Assembly (NCBI GenBank): GCA_020635235.1
Contig: JACKAF010000003.1
Span: forward strand, 372,001 to 436,000
Direction of reading: 5' to 3'
Source of the DNA: Pseudobdellovibrionaceae bacterium
Lineage (GTDB): Bacteria; Bdellovibrionota; FAC87; UBA2466; JACKAF01
Length of the DNA: 64,000 nucleotides
The notes under the pieces were generated by a model. That model worked only from the letters and a program-made list of their open reading frames with translations, did not search any database and was not told where the DNA came from. The position numbers and the translations under genes are program-made. Numbering within the stretch: the first letter of the stretch is position 1; each line of letters begins with the position of its first letter. Positions 8,082-15,936 of the stretch are shown one piece after another.

Positions 8082-8912
8082 TTATTCGGATTCCTTTTTT
8101 TCGCTATGGGGGAGAGTTCCCTCAGCGACGAGCAGATACCCTCGGTTCTCCACGGTGTCCATGGTCTTCATGGCTTTGACCAGCGTCTCCGTTGTCACCC
8201 ACACCCAGGGGGCTTTGCTCGGGTTCACATCCATCACGAGAAAGGAATCGGTTGCGCTGTCGTAGGCTCCAAGCGGTGAGATGTGGCCTCCGCCCTCCTG
8301 CCCTAGCTCTGATCGTTTGTAGTTCACAATGACGAAGTCACCGGACTTAGCGAGGTTCGTTTTCATTTCTTCCCGGATTTTCTCAGTGGAAAGTGAGTTG
8401 TCTACGACACGGATAGTGGAGGAAAGGCCGTGCGCCACGAGCATGTTATGGAGCTGACGCAATTGAAGTCCGAAATCTTTTTTGCCCTCAATGGGTTCTC
8501 CGTAGAGCTGGCCGGGTGTCTTAACCTTTGTCGCATCGTCGGAAAAAAACGCCTTTGGGGTGTAGCGCTCGATACGCGCGTCAAAACCTTCTGGGAGGTG
8601 TTTCGTAAGTTTCTTGTCTAGAACAGAATTGTCGACGGGTTTGATGAACGCGCCGTTGCTTAGGCGGAGAGCATTCAGGACGACCGTCCCGGTTGTCGGA
8701 CCGCAGCTGATTTTGTCCGTCTGACTTTGGAACTGGTTCGCCAGTACGAAGAAATCTCGTTTGGCCTCCGCGCGTCCCAGTCGCGCCTCTGCCGCTTCGT
8801 CGGTCCAGGGCACGACGGGCTGTGACGGTTCGGCGGTTTTATGTTCTCGGGTGCAGGCTCCAGAGACGATAAGAAAAGCAATCGCAGGGATAACGGCAGG
8901 GCTAAAACGCAT
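8082..8912 (-). CDS. Phytochelatin-synthase-like lipoprotein (papain-fold peptidase)
   Basis: 276 residues from an ATG with AGAGGT just upstream; the frame runs further 5' but that part lacks a ribosome site. A lipoprotein signal peptide ends in VSGAC (Cys20), so the enzyme is membrane-anchored outside the cytoplasm. The body matches the phytochelatin synthase fold: Cys70 in DKISCGPTTGTVVLNAL, His210 in GGGHISPLGAY and Asp228 in VMDVNPSKAPWVWV; the His-Asp spacing of 18 is that of the plant enzyme (His162, Asp180). Bacterial relatives hydrolyse glutathione and other gamma-Glu-Cys compounds, releasing Gly, and usually do not polymerise. A periplasmic or surface position suggests action on exported glutathione or metal-thiol complexes. 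Confidence 0.82.
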   Translation of the reverse strand: MRFSPAVIPAIAFLIVSGACTREHKTAEPSQPVVPWTDEAAEARLGRAEAKRDFFVLANQFQSQTDKISCGPTTGTVVLNALRLSNGAFIKPVDNSVLDKKLTKHLPEGFDARIERYTPKAFFSDDATKVKTPGQLYGEPIEGKKDFGLQLRQLHNMLVAHGLSSTIRVVDNSLSTEKIREEMKTNLAKSGDFVIVNYKRSELGQEGGGHISPLGAYDSATDSFLVMDVNPSKAPWVWVTTETLVKAMKTMDTVENRGYLLVAEGTLPHSEKKESE

Positions 8913-9003
8913 GGTACCTCTCAAACGTAGGTTGTAATTGAGGTCGATATAGCACCGCGTCAAATGGCGTGCAACTAAGATCTGGCGACGGATTGAAGTC
9001 CGA

Positions 9004-9672
9004 CTAGACCCACTGTCTATCGGCGGGAGCCGGACGTTTTTTTGCCGATTGAACGAAGACAAGACCTGAACGGGATCCCGGAACGGCCCCCTTCAAAAGC
9101 AGCAAATTTTCGCTCGCTTTGACTTCGACGATCTCAAGGTTTTGCACCGTCTTGCGCTCGTCGCCCCAGTGTCCCGGCATCTTTTTCTTCTTTACGATAC
9201 GGCCGGGCCAGGTATTGGCGCCCATCGAACCGCCGTGACGGAAGAACTCGTGCACACCGTGGGAGGATTTAGCGCCTGAGAAGTTGTGTCGCTTCATCAC
9301 ACCCGTAAAGCCGTGACCTTTGGAGGTTCCGACCACGTCGACCATGTCTCCCTTTTGGAACATGTCGAGCTTCAGCGCTTGGCCGGGCTTCAGGTGCGCA
9401 ATCGCCTCATCCGATTCTACCCGGATTTCCCGCATAGCGGCCTTGGCAGGAGTGCCAGCCTTCTTGAAGTGGCCCTGCTGGGGCTTCTTCACGTTCTGTG
9501 GCTTCTTGGGTCCGAGGCCCACCTGGATGGCGGCGTACCCGTCCTTTTCTTTCAGCTTCACCTGCGTGATGACGCAGTCGGAGGTGTCCACGACGGTTAC
9601 CGGCACCAAGGCACCGTTATCGTCATAGACCCGAGTCATTCCCACTTTACGTCCCAATATTCCGACTTTCAT
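9004..9672 (-). CDS. rplC: 50S ribosomal protein L3
   Basis: 222 residues, slightly longer than the usual 205-210 because of a basic C-terminal tail (SAKKRPAPADRQWV). Recognised from MKVGILGRKVGMTRVYD at the N-terminus and the 23S-binding loop around FRHGGSMGANTWPGRI and KKKMPGHWGDER. The frame opens eight codons earlier, but GAGGG upstream of the ATG at 9672 and the family N-terminus fix the start. L3 normally sits in the S10 operon between rpsJ and rplD; here no other ribosomal gene is within the window and it has its own promoter. Confidence 0.95.
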   Translation of the reverse strand: MKVGILGRKVGMTRVYDDNGALVPVTVVDTSDCVITQVKLKEKDGYAAIQVGLGPKKPQNVKKPQQGHFKKAGTPAKAAMREIRVESDEAIAHLKPGQALKLDMFQKGDMVDVVGTSKGHGFTGVMKRHNFSGAKSSHGVHEFFRHGGSMGANTWPGRIVKKKKMPGHWGDERKTVQNLEIVEVKASENLLLLKGAVPGSRSGLVFVQSAKKRPAPADRQWV

Positions 9673-9711
9673 GTTCCCTCTCTCGCGAAGCTTCAAAAAA
9701 CAATCCCACAG

Positions 9712-9740
9712 TTTATAGCGGCATCCCCTCGACGGAGCAA
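9712..9740 (-). promoter_or_regulatory. Sigma-70-type promoter of rplC
   Basis: On the minus strand, TTGCTC (9735-9740), a 17-base spacer and TATAAA (9712-9717) lie about 40 bases ahead of the rplC start codon. It supports independent transcription of this stand-alone gene. Confidence 0.6.
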
Positions 9741-9985
9741 CTGTTTTCCCACACCCGCCTGTACTGGGGCAAAGCGGGGCAAGCGGGGGGGGCTTTGGGA
9801 TGGGGCGTTAACAAAAATTAATTCTTTTTGCCGCGGTGCCTTTTCAAGGGAGGGGGGCCCAGTGAATGCTCAAGATCGTGGGTTGAGGGGACCCGCTGGT
9901 TGGGCAATCGGCTAAGGGGGACAAGCCGGTAGCTGGGAAAGACTGGCGTGGTTCCTTATTTTTGGGGGGATAGAGTCAAGCCATC
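9741..9985 (+). ncRNA. Candidate rightward RNA ending at a strong terminator
   Basis: No gene on the plus strand leads into the terminator at 9986-10018, so something untranslated must be transcribed from this G-rich stretch. Two stable hairpins are visible: GTGGGT/ACCCGC (9878-9883 with 9891-9896) and ATCGGCT/AGCCGGT (9907-9913 with 9924-9930). The 5' end is not defined; an AT-rich patch at 9811-9830 could hold a promoter. It lacks RNase P, tmRNA, SRP and 6S signatures. Confidence 0.4.
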
Positions 9986-10018
9986 AGAGGGACCGGCAAC
10001 GGTCCCTCTTCCTTTTTT
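9986..10018 (+). terminator. Intrinsic terminator (rightward)
   Basis: AGAGGGACC (9986-9994) pairs perfectly with GGTCCCTCT (10001-10009) around GGCAAC, followed by TTCCTTTTTT. The T-run is only on the plus strand, and the downstream gene at 10024 runs leftward, so this ends a rightward transcript that carries no protein gene. Confidence 0.75.
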
Positions 10019-10023
10019 GGGGA

Positions 10024-10446
10024 CTAGTCAGTAATCTTCAGATCGCGCACGAGCTTTTCAAGAAATTCATTGTCGGTCCCCTCTTTGGAGTCCGAATCGA
10101 AATCAATTTCTTTTATCTCGTCCAGCGTTTCCTTAAACTTGTCGTCGTTTTCCAGGCCCTCTTTCAAGCGCTCCATGTAGTCTTTTGGGTATTTTTTTAC
10201 GAGTTTGTCGACGTAGGTGTTGAGCTTTTTCTCCGCCTTGATGCGTTTATTCAACTGGAGTGTCTTCCAGACGGAAATGTAATGGAGGCGGCAGTACCCT
10301 TCTGAAACGGGTTCGGCTCTGCAATGACTTTGCAGGCAAAACTTGCGCTTCTTTTCCCCCGTCTTTTTCTTAGGGGAGGCTTTTTTGGGCGCAGCTTTGG
10401 GTTTGGCTGCGTCTTTGGATTCGGTTTTTTTCGTTCGTTTTGCCAA
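10024..10446 (-). CDS. Small basic protein with Cys/His metal-binding motif
   Basis: 140 residues, function unknown. The first 35 residues are a disordered Lys/Ala/Pro-rich tail like those of histone H1-like and nucleic-acid-binding bacterial proteins. Next comes a compact C-x5-C-x10-C-x3-H motif (CLQSHC ... GYCRLHY), probably binding one zinc, followed by a basic helix (WKTLQLNKRIKAEKKLNTYVDKLVKKYP) and an acidic C-terminus. The layout of basic tail, Cys/His knuckle and basic helix suggests binding to nucleic acid or ribosome, but that is inference. It lies apart from its neighbours and faces the rightward terminator at 9986. Confidence 0.7.
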   Translation of the reverse strand: MAKRTKKTESKDAAKPKAAPKKASPKKKTGEKKRKFCLQSHCRAEPVSEGYCRLHYISVWKTLQLNKRIKAEKKLNTYVDKLVKKYPKDYMERLKEGLENDDKFKETLDEIKEIDFDSDSKEGTDNEFLEKLVRDLKITD

Positions 10447-10524
10447 CGGCGTACTCCCAGAGACCTACCTGTACTGCGTATCGGCAGAAGGGGGGTGGCG
10501 CTTTAGGGCTAATGGCCCAACGCG

Positions 10525-12009
10525 CTAGCGGAGGCATTCTGGGGTCTGGTAGAGCGTAATGGGCCCTCTTCGAGCGTTCCTCAGGGGGTTTAGGCGGATA
10601 AAGAGGGCTTCGGGCCACGCTGGCTTAAATACAGCGGTCGGCCGTAGCGGGATCCCTTGCGAAATCAGGCGATCGGTCCAGTCCCACCGGACCGCCGAAA
10701 CGCTGCCGCAGAATTCAGGGTGCCAAAGTTCCATGTTGCTGGCGTCCAATCGGAAGTGCCGGACCGGGTACTGGAGAAAGGCCGAGAGGTAGGGAACGAC
10801 CGAACCTTCGTAGTCATAGAGCACGCTAATATCAGGCCTGCGGTTTAGGTATTGAATAAGCTCGAGCGCGTTTTTTTGTGGGGTGCTGAAAAGCGTGGTG
10901 ATCAGCAGAAATCCATTGAGTGTAAGAAAGTAGTTACGTCTCGCCGCGCTTCTAGAAAACAGACCTTGCGCTGCGGGAACAAGCGCGAGCAACAGATTCG
11001 GTAGGATCGGAACCATGAAGCGCTCTTCTTTGTGCGGGATGAGCGAATGGCTGACCAGAAAAACTGCGAAGAACACCCAGAGCGGGGAAAGCCCTTGGTA
11101 CTTTTCCCGCAGGGAGAAATCCCGGTAGCAGGAAAAAAACGTGGGTGGGAGTAAGACCGCGATCCAGAGTAGCAGGTAGGTGTAGAACGGTGTCGTCCCA
11201 TAAGAACTCGAATGGTGAACGTTGTAGTCTACGTACGAGAAGAGCGACTGGTGAAAACTACCGCGGAGCCAACCGTCGATCGCACCCGTTACAAAAAAAA
11301 GTATAAGTCCACCCACCGCCAGCAACACCCAGTGCCGGTAGCGTTTTCCCGGCAACGCCGCTAGCGCGAGAGCGCAAACGCCGGTTTGAAAACGCATCGT
11401 GGAAGCGATACCCAGAAACAGCAGACTAGCGATCAATGCAGAGGGCCGGGATTTCTGATGATACTCGACGGCAAAACTAGCGCCGAGGAGCAGGTAAGGT
11501 GCGGACAGGGACTCGATCATGGCGCGGCTATAAAAAAAAGGACAAAGATAGAATCCGCCCAAAAGCAACAGTGCCCAGGTCAGCCATTCTGGACGGCTCC
11601 CGTAGAGGCGACACGCACAAAATGCAAAGACCAAGAACGAGAACAAACCCAAAATAGTTAGCACTATCTGGTATTGCAAAAATGGGTTCTCCACTCCGAG
11701 CTTCCACAAAGTGTGGGAAATCCCAAAAAGCATCAATCGAGGGATCGGGGATCGAATTTCGGAGTTTTCAATTATCTTGCTGACTGACTGGTTTTGGGCA
11801 GGAACGAAGAATTCGGTAAGAGACGTGTAATCATCGAGTGCCACAAAGCCCGGATTTAACCAGGGCGCCAAGAGATAGAGCGCTGCCCCCACACCGAAAA
11901 GAGTCCGCATCAAGGGGGTGGCAAAACATGGTCTTAGGCTTGTCGGCATAAGTAGAGAAAATAGCCGTGTGCTCAATGAAAGAAAAGTTTTAACCGGGAA
12001 CGGTGGCAA
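10525..12009 (-). CDS. GT22-family (ALG9/PIG-B-like) membrane glycosyltransferase
   Basis: 494 residues with about ten membrane helices. The first loop carries acidic LDDYTSLTE, the position of the catalytic Asp/Glu pair in GT-C enzymes, and the later motif HKEERFMVPILP is the GT22 fingerprint (HKEXRF) of mannosyltransferases that use polyprenyl-phosphate sugars. It would add a sugar on the periplasmic face to a lipid-linked or protein acceptor. Its start overlaps the end of the GT2 gene by 20 bases; an internal ATG at 11949 is an alternative. The neighbouring GT2 protein resembles polyprenyl-phosphate sugar synthases, so the pair may make and then use the lipid-linked donor. Confidence 0.82.
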   Translation of the reverse strand: MPPFPVKTFLSLSTRLFSLLMPTSLRPCFATPLMRTLFGVGAALYLLAPWLNPGFVALDDYTSLTEFFVPAQNQSVSKIIENSEIRSPIPRLMLFGISHTLWKLGVENPFLQYQIVLTILGLFSFLVFAFCACRLYGSRPEWLTWALLLLGGFYLCPFFYSRAMIESLSAPYLLLGASFAVEYHQKSRPSALIASLLFLGIASTMRFQTGVCALALAALPGKRYRHWVLLAVGGLILFFVTGAIDGWLRGSFHQSLFSYVDYNVHHSSSYGTTPFYTYLLLWIAVLLPPTFFSCYRDFSLREKYQGLSPLWVFFAVFLVSHSLIPHKEERFMVPILPNLLLALVPAAQGLFSRSAARRNYFLTLNGFLLITTLFSTPQKNALELIQYLNRRPDISVLYDYEGSVVPYLSAFLQYPVRHFRLDASNMELWHPEFCGSVSAVRWDWTDRLISQGIPLRPTAVFKPAWPEALFIRLNPLRNARRGPITLYQTPECLR

Positions 12010-12769
12010 GGAATGGCGTAGAACGTCGTGCCGGGGACAAACGGAGCCGCAACAACTCTTGAAAACACAGCCAGCTTCGGTTGGGAAGACTGCGTAGCTT
12101 TCGCCGTCGGCCTGCCAGAGGACGGAACTTAAAAGGGATGGGCAACTCTTTTACATAGTCGGGATAGTTGCTCGCGATGAGCACAGTCAGGATAAGGTTG
12201 GCGTCGTCAGTGTTAGGCGGAAGCGCCTTCAAGTACGATACCAGAGCGACGCGGGAGTACAGGCGGAACGGCACATTTGGATCGTGCAGTCGGATACCAA
12301 AAAGCCACCGCAGTAGGGTTTTCAGGCCCGCGCCAGCTACCCGCCGAGGCCACGAGTCTAGGCGATGGGTCCGCTGGCCCAGAATAAGGTGGTACTGGTC
12401 ATGGGTGCGCCACATCCGCAAAAAATCGCTGGGATCATAACGGCCGCTGCTGTCCACCTGGAGCACGTATCGTCCGCGCGCCGTTTCGTAGCCTCTTCTG
12501 ACGGCCCGGCCGTGGCCAATATGCAGCTGGTGTACGACTCGAATTTCAGGGTGTTCGCGCCTCAACCCGTCCAGGCTTCGGCCCGTGCCGTCGTTGGATC
12601 CGTCATTTACGATGACCAACTCAAAGTCCGAAACGGCACCGCGCAGCACTTCCAACCACTTGATTACAAGGGCTTCGATATGGGCGCCCTCGTTGTAACA
12701 CGGCATCACTACACTGAGCTCTGGATGGCTGCTCCGTAGGGCCCGTTTTTCTTCCTGGCTCTCCGTCAT
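11990..12769 (-). CDS. Family 2 glycosyltransferase (DPM1/polyprenyl-phosphate sugar synthase-like)
   Basis: 259 residues, cytosolic. N-terminal LSVVMPCYNEGAHIEALV and VIVNDGSNDGTG are the GT-A nucleotide-sugar motifs. The normally acidic metal motif DADGQ is here DSSGRYDP, so one metal-binding Asp is replaced by Ser, which may weaken or change catalysis. The C-terminus is basic and has no membrane helix, as in soluble DPM1-type enzymes. AAGGA lies five bases ahead of the ATG. It overlaps the GT22 gene and probably supplies its lipid-phosphate sugar donor. Confidence 0.82.
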   Translation of the reverse strand: MTESQEEKRALRSSHPELSVVMPCYNEGAHIEALVIKWLEVLRGAVSDFELVIVNDGSNDGTGRSLDGLRREHPEIRVVHQLHIGHGRAVRRGYETARGRYVLQVDSSGRYDPSDFLRMWRTHDQYHLILGQRTHRLDSWPRRVAGAGLKTLLRWLFGIRLHDPNVPFRLYSRVALVSYLKALPPNTDDANLILTVLIASNYPDYVKELPIPFKFRPLAGRRRKLRSLPNRSWLCFQELLRLRLSPARRSTPFLATVPG

Positions 12770-12813
12770 GGTGTCCTTGATAGCGCGTTGCGATGTCGGT
12801 GTAAGACAGCCTC

Positions 12814-12843
12814 ATTATATACGTTTTTTTGGGCGCAGGCGAA
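12814..12843 (-). promoter_or_regulatory. Probable promoter of the glycosyltransferase pair
   Basis: On the minus strand a perfect TATAAT (12814-12819) lies 18 bases from TTCGCC (12838-12843), about 45 bases ahead of the GT2 start. Good -10, weak -35. Confidence 0.4.
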
Positions 12844-12870
12844 CCCTCTCGGGCCTGGCGGGCGAGCGAC

Positions 12871-12899
12871 TTGACGCCCTCGGCGATTCTCAGTATAAA
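12871..12899 (+). promoter_or_regulatory. Sigma-70 promoter of guaBA
   Basis: TTGACG (12871-12876), a 17-base spacer and TATAAA (12894-12899) place transcription start near 12906, about 25 bases ahead of guaB. No guanine riboswitch or other structured leader fits in the remaining space. Confidence 0.75.
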
Positions 12900-12930
12900 C
12901 CGGCCATTTAACCCTAACCCCAGGCCTTAA

Positions 12931-14400
12931 ATGGACCAGTCTTTGACTCCAAACGAAGCCCTTACTTTTGATGATGTACTCCTAGTGCCGCGCTATTCGG
13001 AGGTGCGCCCCCCCGAAGCGGACGTGCGTAGCCGCCTGACAGAGACCATCGAAATGCGAATCCCAATCATGTCGGCCGCCATGGACAAGGTGACCGAAAG
13101 TGCGACGGCGGTTGCGTTGGCCCAAGCGGGCGGGATCGGTGTGATTCATCGAAACCTGCCGGTGGAAAAACAGGCCCGTGAGGTGGCAAAGGTTAAGAAG
13201 AGCGAGAGCGGCCGAATCCTTGATCCTGTAACGGTAAATCCCGAACAAAAAGTAGGGGACGCTCTTGAGCTAAAGCGCAAGCATGGAATTTCAGGCTTAC
13301 CCGTAATAGACGACGGCCGATTGGTTGGCATTGTAACCAACCGTGATTTGCGTTTTGAGGAGAACCTCGATCGGAAGATTCGCGATCTGATGACTCCTTC
13401 AGAACGGCTGATTACTGGGCCCGAGGCGACCACGATCGAAGAGGCGATTCGTCTCATGCACAAGCACCGCGTGGAGAAACTCCCTATTATTGATAGCAAG
13501 GGAAACCTCGCGGGTCTCATTACAATCAAAGACATTGAGAAGAGTATTTCCCACCCCGACGCGAATCGTGATTCAAATGGGCGCTTGCGGGTGGGCGCAG
13601 CGGTTGGCACTGGCGAGAGCTCTCAAGAGCGTATGGCCGCGCTTGCCAAAGCTGGAGCTGATGTCGTCGTGATCGATACCGCTCACGGTGATTCCAAAGC
13701 CGTACTAGACATTCTTAAGTGGGGAAAGAAGCAGTTTCCCAGTCTCGCGCTTGTCGCGGGTAATGTGGCGACCGCCGAAGGTGCGGAACACTTGTTTGCG
13801 GCGGGAGCGGATGCGGTAAAAGTTGGGATGGGCTGTGGTTCCATTTGTACGACCCGAATAGTTGCTGGTATTGGCGTACCCCAGTTTTCCGCAATTCTCG
13901 CATGCAGCCAGGTGGCTAAGAAATATGGAAGGACCATCATTGCGGATGGTGGCATCAAGTATTCCGGGGACGTGGTGAAGGCACTTGCTGCCGGCGCGAA
14001 CGTTGTAATGCTTGGTGGGATGCTTGCCGGCACCGACGAGTCACCCGGTGAACTGGTCTACTACCAGGCCCGCACGTATAAGTCTTATCGGGGCATGGGA
14101 TCCATCGAGGCCATGGCGGAGGGGAGTCGGGATCGTTACGGACAGACAGGCGTAGAAGTCGACGGCTTAGTGCCGGAGGGTATTGAGGGAATGGTGCCGT
14201 ACCGCGGGCCTCTTTCGAAAGTTCTCACTCAGTTGGTGGGCGGGATTAGAGCGGGTTTGGGCTATGTTGGATGCAAGAACATTCCCGAGCTCCAAAAGAA
14301 TGCGCAGTTTGTTCGCATCTCCAATCAAGGTCTCAAAGAATCCCACGTGCATGACGTTTTTGTAACGAAGGAAGCGCCTAACTACAGGCCAAATTTATAA
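12931..14400 (+). CDS. guaB: IMP dehydrogenase
   Basis: 489 residues. Oxidises IMP to XMP with NAD, the committed step of guanine nucleotide synthesis. The barrel starts with EALTFDDVLLVP, two CBS domains occupy about residues 95-205 (KHGISGLPVIDDGRLVGIVTNRDL; KHRVEKLPIIDSKGNLAGLIT), and the catalytic loop GMGCGSICTTR contains the nucleophilic Cys. The flap Arg-Tyr dyad is in GSRDRYGQ. Full length. The stop codon is followed directly by the guaA ATG, so the pair is one transcript. Confidence 0.97.
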   Translation: MDQSLTPNEALTFDDVLLVPRYSEVRPPEADVRSRLTETIEMRIPIMSAAMDKVTESATAVALAQAGGIGVIHRNLPVEKQAREVAKVKKSESGRILDPVTVNPEQKVGDALELKRKHGISGLPVIDDGRLVGIVTNRDLRFEENLDRKIRDLMTPSERLITGPEATTIEEAIRLMHKHRVEKLPIIDSKGNLAGLITIKDIEKSISHPDANRDSNGRLRVGAAVGTGESSQERMAALAKAGADVVVIDTAHGDSKAVLDILKWGKKQFPSLALVAGNVATAEGAEHLFAAGADAVKVGMGCGSICTTRIVAGIGVPQFSAILACSQVAKKYGRTIIADGGIKYSGDVVKALAAGANVVMLGGMLAGTDESPGELVYYQARTYKSYRGMGSIEAMAEGSRDRYGQTGVEVDGLVPEGIEGMVPYRGPLSKVLTQLVGGIRAGLGYVGCKNIPELQKNAQFVRISNQGLKESHVHDVFVTKEAPNYRPNL

Positions 14401-15936
14401 ATGAAACCCAGCATTGTTGTTCTTGATTTCGGTTCGCAGTACACACAACTTATCGCCCGCTCTATTCGGCAGTTAGGTGTTTATTGTGAAATCCACCCCT
14501 ACTCAATTTCCTTTAATGATTTAAGAGCGCTAGAGCCCTCAGGCATTATTCTGTCGGGCGGTCCGGCTAGCGTTACCTCTAAGACGGCGCCGAAAGTCAT
14601 CAAGAAGTTTCTGGATATGAACGTGCCGGTTCTTGGAATCTGCTACGGCATGCAACTGCTTTCTTTCCTCGGCAAAGGGGCCGTGAATCAGGGCGCGACT
14701 CGGGAATATGGCTTTGCCCAGGTCGAAGTTCTAAAGCCCGAAGGGCTTTTTCTTGGTTTCGAAAAAGGTGAGAAGCTCCAGGTCTGGATGAGTCACGGCG
14801 ACAGCGTTGAGGTGCTGCCCCAGGGAGCAGAGCTGACTGCCCGGAGCGAGGCTTGTCCGGTTGCCGGGTTCCAAATGGGATCCCTTTACGGATTGCAGTT
14901 TCATCCGGAAGTCGCCCATACTCTGCAGGGGGACAAGATTCTTTCCAACTTCCTATTTGGAATCTGTGATCTCAGTCCCGATTGGGAGATGGAAAACTTC
15001 TTTCATGCAAAATCGGAAGAAATCCTAAAGCTTGTCGGTGAGAAAGACATGGTAATAGGGGCGGTGAGCGGGGGCGTGGATTCGACTCTCCTTGCCGTTT
15101 TTTTAGGAAAGATTTTGGGAAAACGCTTTCACCCTGTTTTGGTAGATCACGGGCTGATGCGACTCAACGAAGCGGAAGAAGTCGCCAAATTCCTGGGAGA
15201 CTTGGGCGTTCCGCTCAAGGTAGTAAAGGCCGAAAAACTATTCTTGAAAAAGCTCTCAAAGGTTTCGGATCCCGAAAAAAAGCGCAAGATTATCGGCAAG
15301 ACGTTCATCGAAGTCTTTGAGAAAGAGTGCAAGAAGTTTAAGAGTGCAAAGTTTCTGGCCCAGGGAACGCTTTATCCGGATGTAATTGAGAGCGTTAGTG
15401 TAAAAGGGCCGAGCCATACTATTAAAACGCATCACAACGTCGGCGGCTTGCCCAAGCGCATGAAACTGAAGCTCATCGAGCCTTTCCGCGAGCTCTTTAA
15501 GGACGAAGTGCGACAGCTGGGTCGAACTTTGGGAGTGCCCGATTGGATTTTGGGGCGGCACCCTTTTCCGGGACCCGGGCTTGCCGTGCGAGTCCTTGGA
15601 GAAGTTTCTCGCTCTCGACTGGATCTTTTGCGCAAAGCGGATGCGATTTTCGTGGAAGAACTAAAAACCCAAGGTTTGTACGATCAGATTTGGCAGGCAC
15701 TTGCTGCCTTGCTTCCGGTGCGTGCCGTGGGTGTGATGGGCGACGCTCGAACTTACGAGTCGGTGGTGGCCCTTAGAGCGGTAACGAGCCGAGATGGAAT
15801 GACCGCTGACTGGTTTGATTTCGAAAAGCCCGCGCTTGGCCGAATTGCCAATCGCATAATCAATGAAGTCCCTGGTATCAACAGGGTAGTGTACGACGTT
15901 TCCTCAAAGCCGCCTGCGACCATCGAGTGGGAATAA
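14401..15936 (+). CDS. guaA: GMP synthase (glutamine-hydrolysing)
   Basis: 511 residues. Converts XMP to GMP using glutamine and ATP. The N-terminal class I amidotransferase domain has the catalytic Cys in GICYGMQLL and His/Glu in FHPEV; the ATP pyrophosphatase domain has the P-loop SGGVDST near residue 225; and the C-terminal dimerisation domain ends in IEWE as in the family. It follows guaB without a gap. Its last 59 bases overlap the end of the convergent HTTM gene. Confidence 0.97.
   Translation: MKPSIVVLDFGSQYTQLIARSIRQLGVYCEIHPYSISFNDLRALEPSGIILSGGPASVTSKTAPKVIKKFLDMNVPVLGICYGMQLLSFLGKGAVNQGATREYGFAQVEVLKPEGLFLGFEKGEKLQVWMSHGDSVEVLPQGAELTARSEACPVAGFQMGSLYGLQFHPEVAHTLQGDKILSNFLFGICDLSPDWEMENFFHAKSEEILKLVGEKDMVIGAVSGGVDSTLLAVFLGKILGKRFHPVLVDHGLMRLNEAEEVAKFLGDLGVPLKVVKAEKLFLKKLSKVSDPEKKRKIIGKTFIEVFEKECKKFKSAKFLAQGTLYPDVIESVSVKGPSHTIKTHHNVGGLPKRMKLKLIEPFRELFKDEVRQLGRTLGVPDWILGRHPFPGPGLAVRVLGEVSRSRLDLLRKADAIFVEELKTQGLYDQIWQALAALLPVRAVGVMGDARTYESVVALRAVTSRDGMTADWFDFEKPALGRIANRIINEVPGINRVVYDVSSKPPATIEWE

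Noticed and set aside
9741..10018. RNase P RNA, 6S RNA, SRP RNA or tmRNA
   Set aside because: None of their signature sequences is present; kept only as an unnamed RNA candidate.
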